Assembly: GCA_029779995.1 (NCBI GenBank)
Contig: JAKOZM010000490.1
Location: forward strand, 1 to 13,493
Direction: 5' to 3'
Length of the DNA stretch: 13,493 bases
Source: Actinomycetes bacterium
GTDB lineage: Bacteria > Actinomycetota > Actinomycetes > S36-B12 > UBA10799
The notes under the pieces were generated by a model. The model was not told where the DNA came from. It saw only the letters and a list, made by a program, of their open reading frames with translations, and did no database searches. The translations under genes and the position numbers were made by a program. Each line of letters opens with the position of its first letter. Position 1 is the first letter of the stretch. This document shows positions 1 to 6,979 of this stretch, in pieces.

Positions 1-103
1 CCGTTCGCGCGGTCTCGACCAGCACCTGGGCCCCCGCCAGCGACACACACCCGCTCGCGTCGGCACGGACATGGACACGAGAACCAGACCCGATACTCTT
101 CAC
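1..103 (-). pseudogene. Possible PhzF-family C-terminal fragment (partial)
   Basis: The minus strand stays open from about position 103 to the left edge. It encodes 34 residues containing SRVHVRADASGCVSLAGAQV. This resembles the end of PhzF-family isomerase-like proteins, where a 'RPS-x-hydrophobic-V' strand is followed by 'G-x-V-x-(V/L)-x-G-x-x-V'. A stop codon (TAG) lies in frame directly before the first codon (GTG), and the inverted repeat at 107-178 follows, so nothing upstream belongs to it. It would therefore be a 5'-truncated remnant whose last residues lie beyond the window. The match is from memory of the family pattern over a short stretch; chance similarity is quite possible. Confidence 0.2.
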
Positions 104-106
104 CTA

Positions 107-178
107 CGGAGTGCCTTCCGCTCAAGACTGCTTGTGACTTCGCAATCTCAAGTTTTCCTTGCCGGACAGGCACTTCCG
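107..178. repeat. Imperfect inverted repeat (long hairpin)
   Basis: Left arm 107-134 pairs with right arm 149-178 around a 14-nt loop. The paired blocks are CGGA/TCCG, GTGCCT/AGGCAC, TCCG/CGGA, CAAG/CTTG and CTTG/CAAG, 22 pairs in total, broken by small bulges. It lies 46-117 nt beyond the stop of the WYL regulator. It has no T tract, so it is not a classical terminator. It could be a terminator variant, a MITE-like or REP-like element, or a decayed insertion-sequence end. Confidence 0.55.
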
Positions 179-223
179 TGCATTACCGCCCCGTGTCACC
201 CCTCGACCCATGAAACGGCGAGG

Positions 224-1174
224 CTAGGTGCTGTAGCGCTCGATGAGCCAGCGGCCCAGCGCGGTCAAGCGCTCGCTGAGTGCCTGAGGGGTGATGACGT
301 CAACGTCGAGGTTGAGGGCGGTGACGTATCGCGCGGCCCAGTCGAGATCGTTCGTGCCGAGGACCAGTCGACACGTGTCTTCCCGCTCGGCGATCACGAG
401 TCCGGTCGTAGCGGGAACGCGCTCGCGCACCAGGTCGGCGGAGCTGTGCACGCGTACCTCTACGCGGTGCTGACCGACATCGAGGCCGATGGAATCCGTT
501 GCGTAGCGGACCGGGTCGGGTGGAGGTTCAGGCGCGGGGATTGCATGGCCAAGCGGCTGAGCACGGTCGATCCGATCGATGCGGTAGGTGCGCCAGCCCA
601 GATCGCGCCCTGGGGAAGCAAGCAGGTACCAGCGGCCCGCCAGCAAGAGAACCCTCAGAGGTTGAACCTGCACTGCTGGCACCGCCGAACTGTCGCGGCG
701 GCTCACCTGGCGGATGCGGATCGCCTCGCCGTTGCGGCACGCCTGTGCGAGGGCTACGAGGACGCCCGGGTCGGGGAGGTCGCGCCGTGTCGTGGGTGGA
801 ACGTCGGCATATGCCATCGCATCGAGGCGTGAGCGTTCGCGCCGCGGAACGACAGCCTGCACCTTGGCCATAGCCGTGGCGGCGGACTGAGCAAGTGCCG
901 GGTCCGCGGCGAGGCTGCGTAGCCCGAGTGCGATCGTGGTGACTTCATCGGGGTCAAGGGGCAATGGTGCAAGAGCGGGGCGGGCCGCAACTGAGTAGCC
1001 CCCGTAGCGACCAGGGTGGGCTGTGATGTCGTAACCGATGGTGCGGAGGTGGGCAATGTCCCGGCGGATCGTGCGCTCGTCGACGCCGAGCTCGGTTGCG
1101 AGTCTGTCGGCGCAAGTCCCCGGGCGGGCCTGGATCAAGGCGAGCAACTCAAGCCGCCGGCCGGTCGTCGACAT
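224..1174 (-). CDS. WYL-domain transcriptional regulator (YafY type)
   Basis: A 316-residue cytoplasmic DNA-binding regulator. Residues 5-60 form a DeoR/HTH_11-type winged helix, seen as 'RLELLALIQARPG...RLATELGVDERTIRRDIAHLRTIGYDI' followed by the 'GRYGGY' wing. Residues 140-210 form the WYL domain, with the literal W182-Y183-L184 in 'GRWYLLAS' followed by 'RTYRIDRID'. Residues 225-316 match the C-terminal WCX extension. This is the usual full length. A start at 1204 is possible, but the ATG at 1174 is chosen because the protein then begins in the normal HTH position and a -10-like TATCCT lies 6 nt upstream, giving a leaderless start. It is divergent from the RidA/SRPBCC operon across 62 bp, an arrangement in which it probably controls both. 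WYL domains are thought to sense small or nucleic-acid ligands; the ligand here is unknown. Confidence 0.9.
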   Translation of the reverse strand: MSTTGRRLELLALIQARPGTCADRLATELGVDERTIRRDIAHLRTIGYDITAHPGRYGGYSVAARPALAPLPLDPDEVTTIALGLRSLAADPALAQSAATAMAKVQAVVPRRERSRLDAMAYADVPPTTRRDLPDPGVLVALAQACRNGEAIRIRQVSRRDSSAVPAVQVQPLRVLLLAGRWYLLASPGRDLGWRTYRIDRIDRAQPLGHAIPAPEPPPDPVRYATDSIGLDVGQHRVEVRVHSSADLVRERVPATTGLVIAEREDTCRLVLGTNDLDWAARYVTALNLDVDVITPQALSERLTALGRWLIERYST

Positions 1175-1180
1175 GAAACG

Positions 1181-1186
1181 AGGATA
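1181..1186 (-). promoter_or_regulatory. -10-like element of the WYL gene (leaderless)
   Basis: On the minus strand TATCCT is followed by six bases (CGTTTC) and then ATG. Transcription starting 6-7 nt after the hexamer would begin at the start codon. No Shine-Dalgarno sequence precedes this ATG, which fits. I see no good -35 hexamer. Confidence 0.45.
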
Positions 1187-1189
1187 CTT

Positions 1190-1210
1190 CAGAATTGCGG
1201 GCAATAACTG
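1190..1210. promoter_or_regulatory. Candidate operator between WYL and RidA genes
   Basis: A pseudo-palindrome lies centrally in the 62-bp divergent gap: CAG-A-ATTGC-GG-GCAAT-AA-CTG. The inner 5-bp arms are perfect and the outer CAG/CTG pair is offset by one base. It lies just upstream of the minus-strand -10 and in the -35 zone of the plus-strand promoter, where autoregulation by the WYL protein would be expected. Binding is inferred from position only. Confidence 0.35.
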
Positions 1211-1224
1211 TCCGGGATCGCTCC

Positions 1225-1230
1225 TAATGT
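1225..1230 (+). promoter_or_regulatory. -10-like element of the RidA operon (leaderless)
   Basis: TAATGT is followed by six bases (GGGCCC) and the ATG at 1237. The spacing mirrors the divergent WYL start. There is no purine-rich ribosome site before this ATG, so leaderless translation is the simplest reading. Confidence 0.45.
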
Positions 1231-1236
1231 GGGCCC

Positions 1237-1644
1237 ATGCAGAAGATCACGTTGCTCCAACCCGACGCTCTGGTGCACAGCCCGGCGTTCAGTCATGTTG
1301 CCGTCGTGCCGCCGGGGGCAGTGTGGGTCCTCGTCGGCGGCCAGAACGGGGTCGATGTCACCGGTCGGATCGTCGAACCAGGTGATCCAGCGGCCCAGGC
1401 GCGCCGCGCCCTGGCGAACGTCGAGAGTGCACTGCACGCGGCCGGTTCGGTGCTGTCGGACGTTGTGGCCTTCAGCGTGACATTGACCGAGGAGGTCGAC
1501 ATCCGAGCGGCCTACGGTGCCATCGCTCCGACGCTAGCCACAGCTTTTGATCGCCCTCCCCTGGTGTCTGTCGCCGTTGTCTCGTCCCTTGCTGTCCCCG
1601 GCGCCCTCGTTGAGGTGGCCGTGACCGCAGCCAGACTCTCATGA
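1237..1644 (+). CDS. RidA-family (YjgF/YER057c/UK114) protein
   Basis: A 135-residue single-domain protein of the usual RidA length (about 130). The fold pattern is clear: 'VWVLVGGQNGVDVTGRIVEPGDPAAQARRALANVESALHAAG', then 'VVAFSVTLTEEVDIRAAYGAI', then the terminal strands 'LVSVAVVSSLAVPGALVEVAV'. Archetypal RidA is a trimeric enamine/imine deaminase that removes 2-aminoacrylate. Its catalytic arginine lies in 'PARSCVEV'. The aligned segment here reads 'PPLVSVAVV', so that arginine appears to be a leucine. This suggests one of the divergent Rid subfamilies and not a housekeeping imine deaminase. It overlaps the next gene by 4 nt and is divergent from a WYL regulator, which suggests a small inducible metabolic or detoxification operon. 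Confidence 0.87.
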   Translation: MQKITLLQPDALVHSPAFSHVAVVPPGAVWVLVGGQNGVDVTGRIVEPGDPAAQARRALANVESALHAAGSVLSDVVAFSVTLTEEVDIRAAYGAIAPTLATAFDRPPLVSVAVVSSLAVPGALVEVAVTAARLS

Positions 1645-2066
1645 CCATGGTCTCAAGACCGGTCGGCTACACACGGGATGCCGGGTGGCAGGTCGGAGCC
1701 TCGCGCACCCTCGACCACCCCCTCGAGCAGATATGGGACTTCTTGCGATCACCCCAGGGAGTGGCGCTGTGGCTCGCGCGTGGCGTGCACGTCCCGACCG
1801 AGCTCGGGGCCCAGATCGACGCCCCGGATGGCGCGGTCGGCGAGATCCGCGGCTATCGAGCTTTCGACCGTATTCGGCTCACCTGGCAGCCGCCCGACTG
1901 GGATCACGAGAGCACAGTCCAGGTCTCCCTACGTCCGGCCGGAGCGAGCCGCACCAGCATCCGCTTCCACCAGGAGCGCCTTGCCGATGCCCGCGAACGC
2001 GAACAACAACGGGAACACTGGAAAGGCGTGCTGACTGCCCTGGCAGCAGCTCTGGACTCGGACTGA
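1641..2066 (+). CDS. SRPBCC/AHSA1-domain protein
   Basis: A 141-residue protein filled by one START-like (SRPBCC) domain of the Aha1-C type. It begins with the strand-helix signature 'GASRTLDHPLEQIWDFLRSPQGVALWLA'. It continues through 'VGEIRGYRAFDRIRLTWQPPDWDHESTVQVSL' and 'TSIRFHQERL', and ends with the long helix 'REQQREHWKGVLTALAAAL' that closes the hydrophobic cavity. Such proteins bind small hydrophobic ligands or act as stress-linked chaperone-like factors; the ligand cannot be read here. The ATG overlaps the RidA stop (ATGA), so the two are translationally coupled. AHSA1 genes are common partners of YafY/WYL or ArsR regulators, which fits the divergent regulator. Confidence 0.87.
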   Translation: MTMVSRPVGYTRDAGWQVGASRTLDHPLEQIWDFLRSPQGVALWLARGVHVPTELGAQIDAPDGAVGEIRGYRAFDRIRLTWQPPDWDHESTVQVSLRPAGASRTSIRFHQERLADAREREQQREHWKGVLTALAAALDSD

Positions 2067-2102
2067 TCTGACCTGGGTGGATCCTCGTGTCGGCGACGCG
2101 TG

Positions 2103-2238
2103 ATGAATCGGACCGACCTGACCGGCGCAGACCTGGGAGGCGCGGACCTTCCGGGGCCCCGGCGCCAACCTCGCGTACGTCAGTTGCGATGGGGGACGAG
2201 CTGCGGCACTCCTGGCCGCGACGTGGGTCATGCATTAG
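2103..2238 (+). pseudogene. Frameshifted pentapeptide-repeat remnant
   Basis: The frame from ATG 2103 reads MNRTDLTGADLGGADLPG, two to three A(D/N)LxG pentapeptide repeats, and then turns into arginine-rich nonsense. In the +1 frame from 2161 the pattern resumes as GANLAYVSCDGG and runs to TAG at 2236-2238. A single extra base in the GGGGCCCC run at about 2153-2160 would join the two parts. The rejoined product would be only about 44 residues, far short of a pentapeptide-repeat protein, and no ribosome site is visible. It is therefore a short decayed fragment; a sequencing error in the G/C run is the alternative. Nothing recognisable follows in 2239-2408. Confidence 0.45.
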
Positions 2239-2408
2239 CTGAGAGGCAGTGTGAGCGACGTAGCTACAGAGGGTTGGCACCTTGCTCCGCAGTTTCACGC
2301 CCATGATGGTGGCGTTGACCTGCTCACCACTGTGTGGGTGGTTTGGGCTCCTGGTCGGGAGTTGCGGTGGACGGCCTGGCTGATGGTGTGATGGCCACGG
2401 GCGCCTGG

Positions 2409-3251
2409 TCAGTGGATCGCGCACCGGCTCGGGTCGAACAACGGGTCACGGGCCACCGCATCGGCGACGATGTGAGCACCGTATTCGTTGTTCCGGACTT
2501 GGCGTCCGATCGTGAGCCCGACCGGGCGCCCACCAGCTGCCCTGACCGCGAGGCCTGCCGAGCGAAGCGTGCCCCCGGTCGTGTAGGTGTCGTCCAGGAG
2601 CAGAACGCGCTGGCCCTCGATGGCGCCTCTGTCGTCGCGCACTCGAAACAGGTCGCCTCGCGGTCGGTCGCGGCGCGTGTCGGCTGCGGACCGGCCGACC
2701 TTCTCCAGTAGGTCGAGATCCCACCGGCCAGCTCCGGGCCATGTGCGGACTCGGCCGATGAGGTCCCTCACGTGGTCCCACCCTCCTCGTGCGCTCGGGT
2801 GAGAGGGAACGATGGTGATCACGTGCACCGGTCCCCACCTGCGTTCGATGCACTCCAGGTGGTGACCGAGGAAGGCGTGCAGGATGCTCGCGAGGGGCAC
2901 GCTGAGCCAGCGGTGCGCGGCGTCGTTCTTCGCCCGCCAGATCGCGGACTCAAGGCGGTCATGCAAGCTGTAGGAGATCGGCAAGATCCCGTCGAGGCCG
3001 TCGAACGTGTTGCAGCGGTAGCACTTGGGCCACCGACGGAGTTCGGTGCGCGGAGTCATGAAGCCGCTGGGGTCGCGGACGAAGGTGGTGTCTTCGTAGG
3101 TCTTGTCCGTTCCGCCGTAGCAACTCGCGCAGACGCCCTCGGGGATATCGGTGCGCACGTCCAGCAGGAGCCGTTCGCCCATGGCCCAGTTGAGCCAGTC
3201 TCGGGTGGTCCAGTTCGTGCTGTCCGGCTTGGTGAATGTGCGGTAGCTCAT
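2409..3251 (-). CDS. ComF-like phosphoribosyltransferase, ShosT-like
   Basis: A 280-residue cytoplasmic protein. The PRPP-binding loop of type I phosphoribosyltransferases is intact at residues 216-228 (VLLLDDTYTTGGT), near the C-terminus as in ComF. The N-terminal half has two CxxC pairs, C41-x2-C44 and C77-x2-C80, which look like a zinc knuckle and match the ComF layout. A longer frame exists upstream, but the ATG at 3251 overlaps the stop of the DprA-like gene (ATGA) and gives a sensible N-terminus. The protein is translated coupled to the DprA-like partner. In ShosTA, a known anti-phage toxin-antitoxin system, the phosphoribosyltransferase is the toxin and the DprA-like protein the antitoxin. 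That domain pairing, and the position beside transposition genes, make a ShosT role more likely than competence. A ComF role remains possible. Confidence 0.85.
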   Translation of the reverse strand: MSYRTFTKPDSTNWTTRDWLNWAMGERLLLDVRTDIPEGVCASCYGGTDKTYEDTTFVRDPSGFMTPRTELRRWPKCYRCNTFDGLDGILPISYSLHDRLESAIWRAKNDAAHRWLSVPLASILHAFLGHHLECIERRWGPVHVITIVPSHPSARGGWDHVRDLIGRVRTWPGAGRWDLDLLEKVGRSAADTRRDRPRGDLFRVRDDRGAIEGQRVLLLDDTYTTGGTLRSAGLAVRAAGGRPVGLTIGRQVRNNEYGAHIVADAVARDPLFDPSRCAIH

Positions 3252-4186
3252 GACAGGTCCAAGGTGTCCTGGACCGCGACGGGCGCGGTGGCGGCGGGGA
3301 CGCTGAGATCCTCGAGGATGTCTGCCGTGGTCGACACGGCTCGGGCGCGCCCGTGGGCGATCATCTTCTGGGCCCACGGCTGAGCCGTGACCAAGGACGC
3401 GAGGAGCCAGACGTGCTTGCCGTGCTCGGACGCTAGTCGGGCCTGCATTTTCGCTCCGGAGGTGCTGGAGGCCTCGATGACGGCGGTACCGAGGCTGATA
3501 CCGCTCGTGACCCGGTTCCGGCGGGGGAAGGTGTCTCGGCCGGGGGCGCGGGTGGGCCAGAACTGACTGATCACTGAGCCGTGCCTGGTGATCTGCTCAG
3601 CGAGGGCCTTGTTCTCGGCGGGGTAGCAGCGGGTGATGCCGGTACCGATGACGGCCAAGGTGCGTCCTCCGGCGTCCAGGGCTGCGGTGTGTGCGGCGGT
3701 GTCGACCCCGCGGGCGAGGCCAGAGGCGATGGTTACACCCTGCTGGGCCAGCTCGGTGGCCAGCCGGCTGGCCCGTCGCAGCCCGGTGTCGGTGGCTTGT
3801 CGGGTACCGACGACGGCGACGGCGCGCTCGTCCGTTGCCTGGTGCTGTCCGAGAACGAACAGGAAGGGGGGCAGGTCGGGCACCTGCCGCAGGTTGGACG
3901 GGTAGTCCTCGTCGAGGACGGTGATCAGCCGTGCCCCGGCGCGGTGACCGGCGTCGAGCTCGGCGTCCACCCGTGCTCGCGGCTCGTCGAGGCTTAGTAG
4001 GCCGGCGCGGAGCAGGGCGGTGGCGGCGGAGCGGGCCTGCGGCGTTTCGCGTGCGGGGACGTGACCCTCCCAGAGCTCGTCGAGCTGGCCGTCTCGGGAG
4101 GCGCGAGCGATCAGGCTCCAGTCCAGGCTCTTGCCGTCGACTCGGATCGCGCACAGGGTGAGGATGCGTCGGGTGGCTTCATTCAT
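3248..4186 (-). CDS. DprA/Smf-like SLOG-fold protein, ShosA-like
   Basis: A 312-residue protein with an N-terminal helical region (1-75) and the DprA Rossmann-like core (about 85-265). Core motifs are VVGTR at 125-129, SGLARGVDTAAH at 155-166, GTGITRCYPAEN at 181-192, FPRRNRVTSGIS at 220-231 and EASSTSGAKMQAR at 238-250. DprA proteins bind single-stranded DNA and load RecA. This one departs from housekeeping DprA: the usual 'ISE.P.G..P' segment reads 'ISQFWPTRAPGRD', and the 'SGSLiTA' segment reads 'SGAKMQA'. I see no C-terminal winged-helix domain. The start is set by ATG 4186 directly before the conserved N-terminus. It overlaps the ComF-like gene by 4 nt, the pairing seen in ShosTA anti-phage systems, where the DprA-like partner restrains the phosphoribosyltransferase. 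A housekeeping dprA would normally sit elsewhere in the chromosome. Confidence 0.9.
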   Translation of the reverse strand: MNEATRRILTLCAIRVDGKSLDWSLIARASRDGQLDELWEGHVPARETPQARSAATALLRAGLLSLDEPRARVDAELDAGHRAGARLITVLDEDYPSNLRQVPDLPPFLFVLGQHQATDERAVAVVGTRQATDTGLRRASRLATELAQQGVTIASGLARGVDTAAHTAALDAGGRTLAVIGTGITRCYPAENKALAEQITRHGSVISQFWPTRAPGRDTFPRRNRVTSGISLGTAVIEASSTSGAKMQARLASEHGKHVWLLASLVTAQPWAQKMIAHGRARAVSTTADILEDLSVPAATAPVAVQDTLDLS

Positions 4187-4218
4187 GTCGCTCTACTCTC
4201 GTGGATCTGTTCGAGGAC

Positions 4219-4241
4219 GTGCCCAGTGTGGCATCGGGCAC
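4219..4241. repeat. Inverted repeat upstream of the DprA-like gene
   Basis: GTGCCC at 4219-4224 and GGGCAC at 4236-4241 are perfect complements around an 11-nt spacer, 33 nt before the DprA-like start. It could be an operator for the defence pair or a transcript hairpin. The gap 4187-4427 holds no gene and I see no convincing promoter hexamers in it. Confidence 0.3.
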
Positions 4242-4400
4242 CGACAACAATCGCCTATCGAGGTCGCAGATGGTGCGGTGGCGTGCACGCACGCCGAGGC
4301 TGCGCTGGTTAGCCGAACGATGATGTGGTGGGCCGGCTGGCCCCGCTCGGGTGTCACGGCCAGAGCGCGAGAGGGATTGCATCCTGCCGCACGTGGGCCC

Positions 4401-4425
4401 GTGCCGTCGTCCGAACAACGGGCAC
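4401..4425 (-). terminator. Possible weak terminator hairpin after tnpC
   Basis: GTGCCGT at 4401-4407 pairs with ACGGGCAC at 4418-4425 with one bulged base. The hairpin begins three bases beyond the tnpC stop on the minus strand. There is no T tract. It may limit read-through from the recombinase operon into the DprA-like gene. Confidence 0.25.
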
Positions 4426-4427
4426 AG

Positions 4428-4832
4428 TCAGTCTCTGTTACCAGCGGCGTCGCTGGTCAAAATTTGTCCCAGTGCGGCCTCGAGCTCGCGGCGTAGCTGG
4501 GTGTTCTCGGCACGGAGGTGCGAGAGGTCTGTGGCGTGCCTGGCTTCCAGCCGGCGGATGTGCTCGCGCAGAGTCGCGATGATCGAGTGAGGCTCCTGGT
4601 TGGCTCCGTTGCTGAGCCGGGCGGGAGACGAGGACCGTGCTTCGCGAATCTTGGCGGCGAGTTCAGTTGTGCGGTAAAGGTATTCGCGGGAGACACCGGC
4701 TCGGGATGCGACGGTTGTGAAGGTGATGGTCTCGCGGGCGCGGATCATCTTGGCGAGGGCCTTGTCGGCCCGGTGGCGGGTGTCGTCGGCGAGGGCTCGT
4801 CGGGCGGCGATGAGGTGCTCGGGTCCGGTCAC
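4428..4832 (-). CDS. tnpC: Transposase C-like accessory protein (DUF6262-like)
   Basis: A 134-residue protein matching the third gene of Tn554-type elements (TnpC, about 125 aa). Residues 10-65 contain a predicted helix-turn-helix, 'ALAKMIRARETITFTTVASRAGVSREYLYRTTELAAKIREAR', typical of DUF6262. Residues 83-125 ('LREHIRRLEARHATDLSHLRAENTQLRRELEAAL') form a heptad-bearing coiled coil. In Tn554, TnpC is not strictly required but affects the frequency and orientation of insertion. The GTG start at 4832 is preceded by GGAGGA five to six bases upstream and overlaps the tnpB stop (GTGA). Order, size and motifs agree, so the main uncertainty is the exact family name. Confidence 0.8.
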   Translation of the reverse strand: MTGPEHLIAARRALADDTRHRADKALAKMIRARETITFTTVASRAGVSREYLYRTTELAAKIREARSSSPARLSNGANQEPHSIIATLREHIRRLEARHATDLSHLRAENTQLRRELEAALGQILTSDAAGNRD

Positions 4833-6979
4833 GGTTCCTCCGTTGTGGTTCGTGCTGGGGTGCCGGCACCCGTGACGGTGTCGGCCGCGTTCAGTGCGGT
4901 GGTGATGGCGTCGAGGGAGGCGAGTTCGCGGTGGCGTTGTTGGAGCCATACGTGGTTGTCGGGCATGGGGGCGCCGTGGCGTTGGGCGAAGGCGCCTTGG
5001 CGGATCTCGATGAGTTCGAGGGTGGAGCGGCGTTGTTCGTGTAAGTCGGACAGGTGCCGGCTGTCGGTGGCGAAGTGTCCGCAGGTGAGGCAGGCGTTGC
5101 CTTTCTCGCAGACCGACACCGGCGGCAGTAGGCACAGCCCGTTCGGGAGGATCCGGTCGGTGCGCCCTGACAGCGTCGTGATCTCGTACAGGTCGGTCGC
5201 GTTCATGGTCAGCGGGGTGCCGAACGCGCCGGCGCGTTTGGCCTTGAGGAACTCGTGTTCGGCCCGGGAGGCGAGGGTGGCGGCGTAGCGCATGAGCATC
5301 TCGGGTGAGGCGTGGCCGAAGTAGCGCTGCACGACGTGGATGGGGACGCCGGCCTCGATCATCTCGGTGGCCTTGGTGTGCCGGAGCCGGTGGGTACTGG
5401 TGAACCGCAGCGGCTTGTCGACGCCGTCACGCAGCGAGACGACCTGATCCAGCCGGGACAGCGCCTTGCCGTGGGAAGGGTAGCTGCGGGGCCGGAGGCC
5501 TTTGTGGTTGTGCCGCAGATCCAGGAACAGGTACGTGGGTGTCGCACCGGCCTCGACCCGGGAGAGGGCGTACTCCTGCTGCTCGTGGATGAGATGGACC
5601 GCGGCGCCGTCGACCAGGATCGTGTTGTCCACGCCGTCGACCTTGGTCTGTTGGTAGGTCAGGCGGGCGATGTAGTCGTCCTCGGCGACTGTGTCGGGGT
5701 CGACGCCGGGGATAGCGGTGAGCGGGTCGAAGTCGATCATGAGGATCTCGGAGACCCTGCGGCCGGTCATCGCCTGCAGCAGCCAGGCGCGCGCGGCTTG
5801 GGGGTCGCCGATCCCGGGGCTGGTGATGTCGTGTCCGCCGGGCAGGGTGATCGTGACGGTCTCGGTGGTGGGCGCGGACAGGATGGGTAGGCAGGCGACC
5901 ATGCGGGCCATGTCAGCGGCGCTGATCCAGTCGTCGAGTCGCGGCGCGTGGCTGCGCCGTCGACGTCGCCGGGTGGTGACCCAGAGTCGTGCGTGGGCTT
6001 CGGTCAGGTCGGCCCAGCGCGGATCGCCGGTCGCGGCGATCGCTTGGTCGGCGTGGTCGAGCATGAACCGGTAGAACGCTTGGACGTGGTCCTGGATCGC
6101 GCCAACCTGCTCCTCGGCGAGCGGGGTGCCGCGGGTGGTCGCGGCGGGGCTGCGCAGCCAGGACAGGTAGTCGGTGAATGCCTCACGCAGGTCGCCGCTG
6201 GTGTCGGTGAGGGCGGGGTGGGTATCGCCGTGGGCGGCGACCCAGGGTGAGAAGTAGGTTCCGAGCGTGGCGGCTCGTGTGGTGATGGTGGTCCACCGGT
6301 AGAGCTGCCCGGTCAGCGCGGTCCGGAGCCAGAACCGGATCCCCTCTCGCAGCCACACCGGCTCGATCGGGGCGAGGCGGACTGGCTTGTGGGCGGCGGG
6401 CTCGTGAGGGCGGCGGGGGATCCGGTCGTCGATGCGCAGGTCCCACGTGTCGTGCGCCCACCACGGCTGGTCGCTGCCGCGGACGCTGATGTAGGCATGC
6501 GCGTGTTCGGCGATGGAGGTGAGGTTGCGCAGGTTCCCTGGGGACGGCGTGCGGCCATTGCGTTCCGTGAACGCGCGCAAGGCTTCCCGCACGACCAGTG
6601 CCGGTTCGAAGTCGGCGACCGAGGCCGGTGTGCCGCCGGCGAACGGCGCCCGGGCGGCGGCGAGGGCGGCGAGGGAGTCTGACCACCAGCGCAGCATGGA
6701 CGGCTCGACCTTGCGAAGGCCTTCGCGCCAGCAGGTCCACAGCCACCACGCGGTCTCGGCGCGCATCCGGTCGTGTCCGGTGGGTCCGAAGTCGAAGGCG
6801 CGGCCGGGCTGGTAGTTCGCGTTCTGAGTGAACAGCTCTCGGTAGGGCGCGGTGTCGATGACGTAGGCCGGGTCGGCCCACTCGGGTGGGACGCGGTCGG
6901 CTTGTCGCTGCCACGCCGACCGCACTTGTGACGCGGGGTTGGTGATGGCCGGGAACAGGGGGCTCCGGTCGCGGGTCAC
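4829..6979 (-). CDS. tnpB: Tn554-type tyrosine recombinase, TnpB-like
   Basis: A 716-residue site-specific recombinase, comparable to Tn554 TnpB (about 630 aa). The first ~340 residues hold the DNA-binding arm and core-binding regions. The catalytic domain follows, with R408 in 'TGRRVSEIL', K446, H530-x2-R533 in 'THRLRHTKAT', H556 in 'YFGH' and the nucleophile Y565 in 'LMRYA', so all active-site residues are present. The tail (616-640) carries a cysteine cluster, 'CEKGNACLTCGHF' (C624, C630, C633, H635), probably zinc-binding and characteristic of this subfamily. The frame is open further upstream, but the GTG at 6979 overlaps the tnpA stop (GTGA) and gives the expected N-terminus. It is the middle gene of a translationally coupled tnpA-tnpB-tnpC operon. 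Confidence 0.92.
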   Translation of the reverse strand: MTRDRSPLFPAITNPASQVRSAWQRQADRVPPEWADPAYVIDTAPYRELFTQNANYQPGRAFDFGPTGHDRMRAETAWWLWTCWREGLRKVEPSMLRWWSDSLAALAAARAPFAGGTPASVADFEPALVVREALRAFTERNGRTPSPGNLRNLTSIAEHAHAYISVRGSDQPWWAHDTWDLRIDDRIPRRPHEPAAHKPVRLAPIEPVWLREGIRFWLRTALTGQLYRWTTITTRAATLGTYFSPWVAAHGDTHPALTDTSGDLREAFTDYLSWLRSPAATTRGTPLAEEQVGAIQDHVQAFYRFMLDHADQAIAATGDPRWADLTEAHARLWVTTRRRRRRSHAPRLDDWISAADMARMVACLPILSAPTTETVTITLPGGHDITSPGIGDPQAARAWLLQAMTGRRVSEILMIDFDPLTAIPGVDPDTVAEDDYIARLTYQQTKVDGVDNTILVDGAAVHLIHEQQEYALSRVEAGATPTYLFLDLRHNHKGLRPRSYPSHGKALSRLDQVVSLRDGVDKPLRFTSTHRLRHTKATEMIEAGVPIHVVQRYFGHASPEMLMRYAATLASRAEHEFLKAKRAGAFGTPLTMNATDLYEITTLSGRTDRILPNGLCLLPPVSVCEKGNACLTCGHFATDSRHLSDLHEQRRSTLELIEIRQGAFAQRHGAPMPDNHVWLQQRHRELASLDAITTALNAADTVTGAGTPARTTTEEP

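Noticed and set aside
71..832. 253-codon plus-strand frame opposite the WYL gene
   Set aside because: Antisense shadow with no domain. The minus-strand frame carries clear HTH and WYL motifs.
2409..4186. Housekeeping competence genes dprA and comF
   Set aside because: Side-by-side coupling of the two, divergent DprA motifs and the transposon setting fit a defence pair better. Kept only as an alternative.
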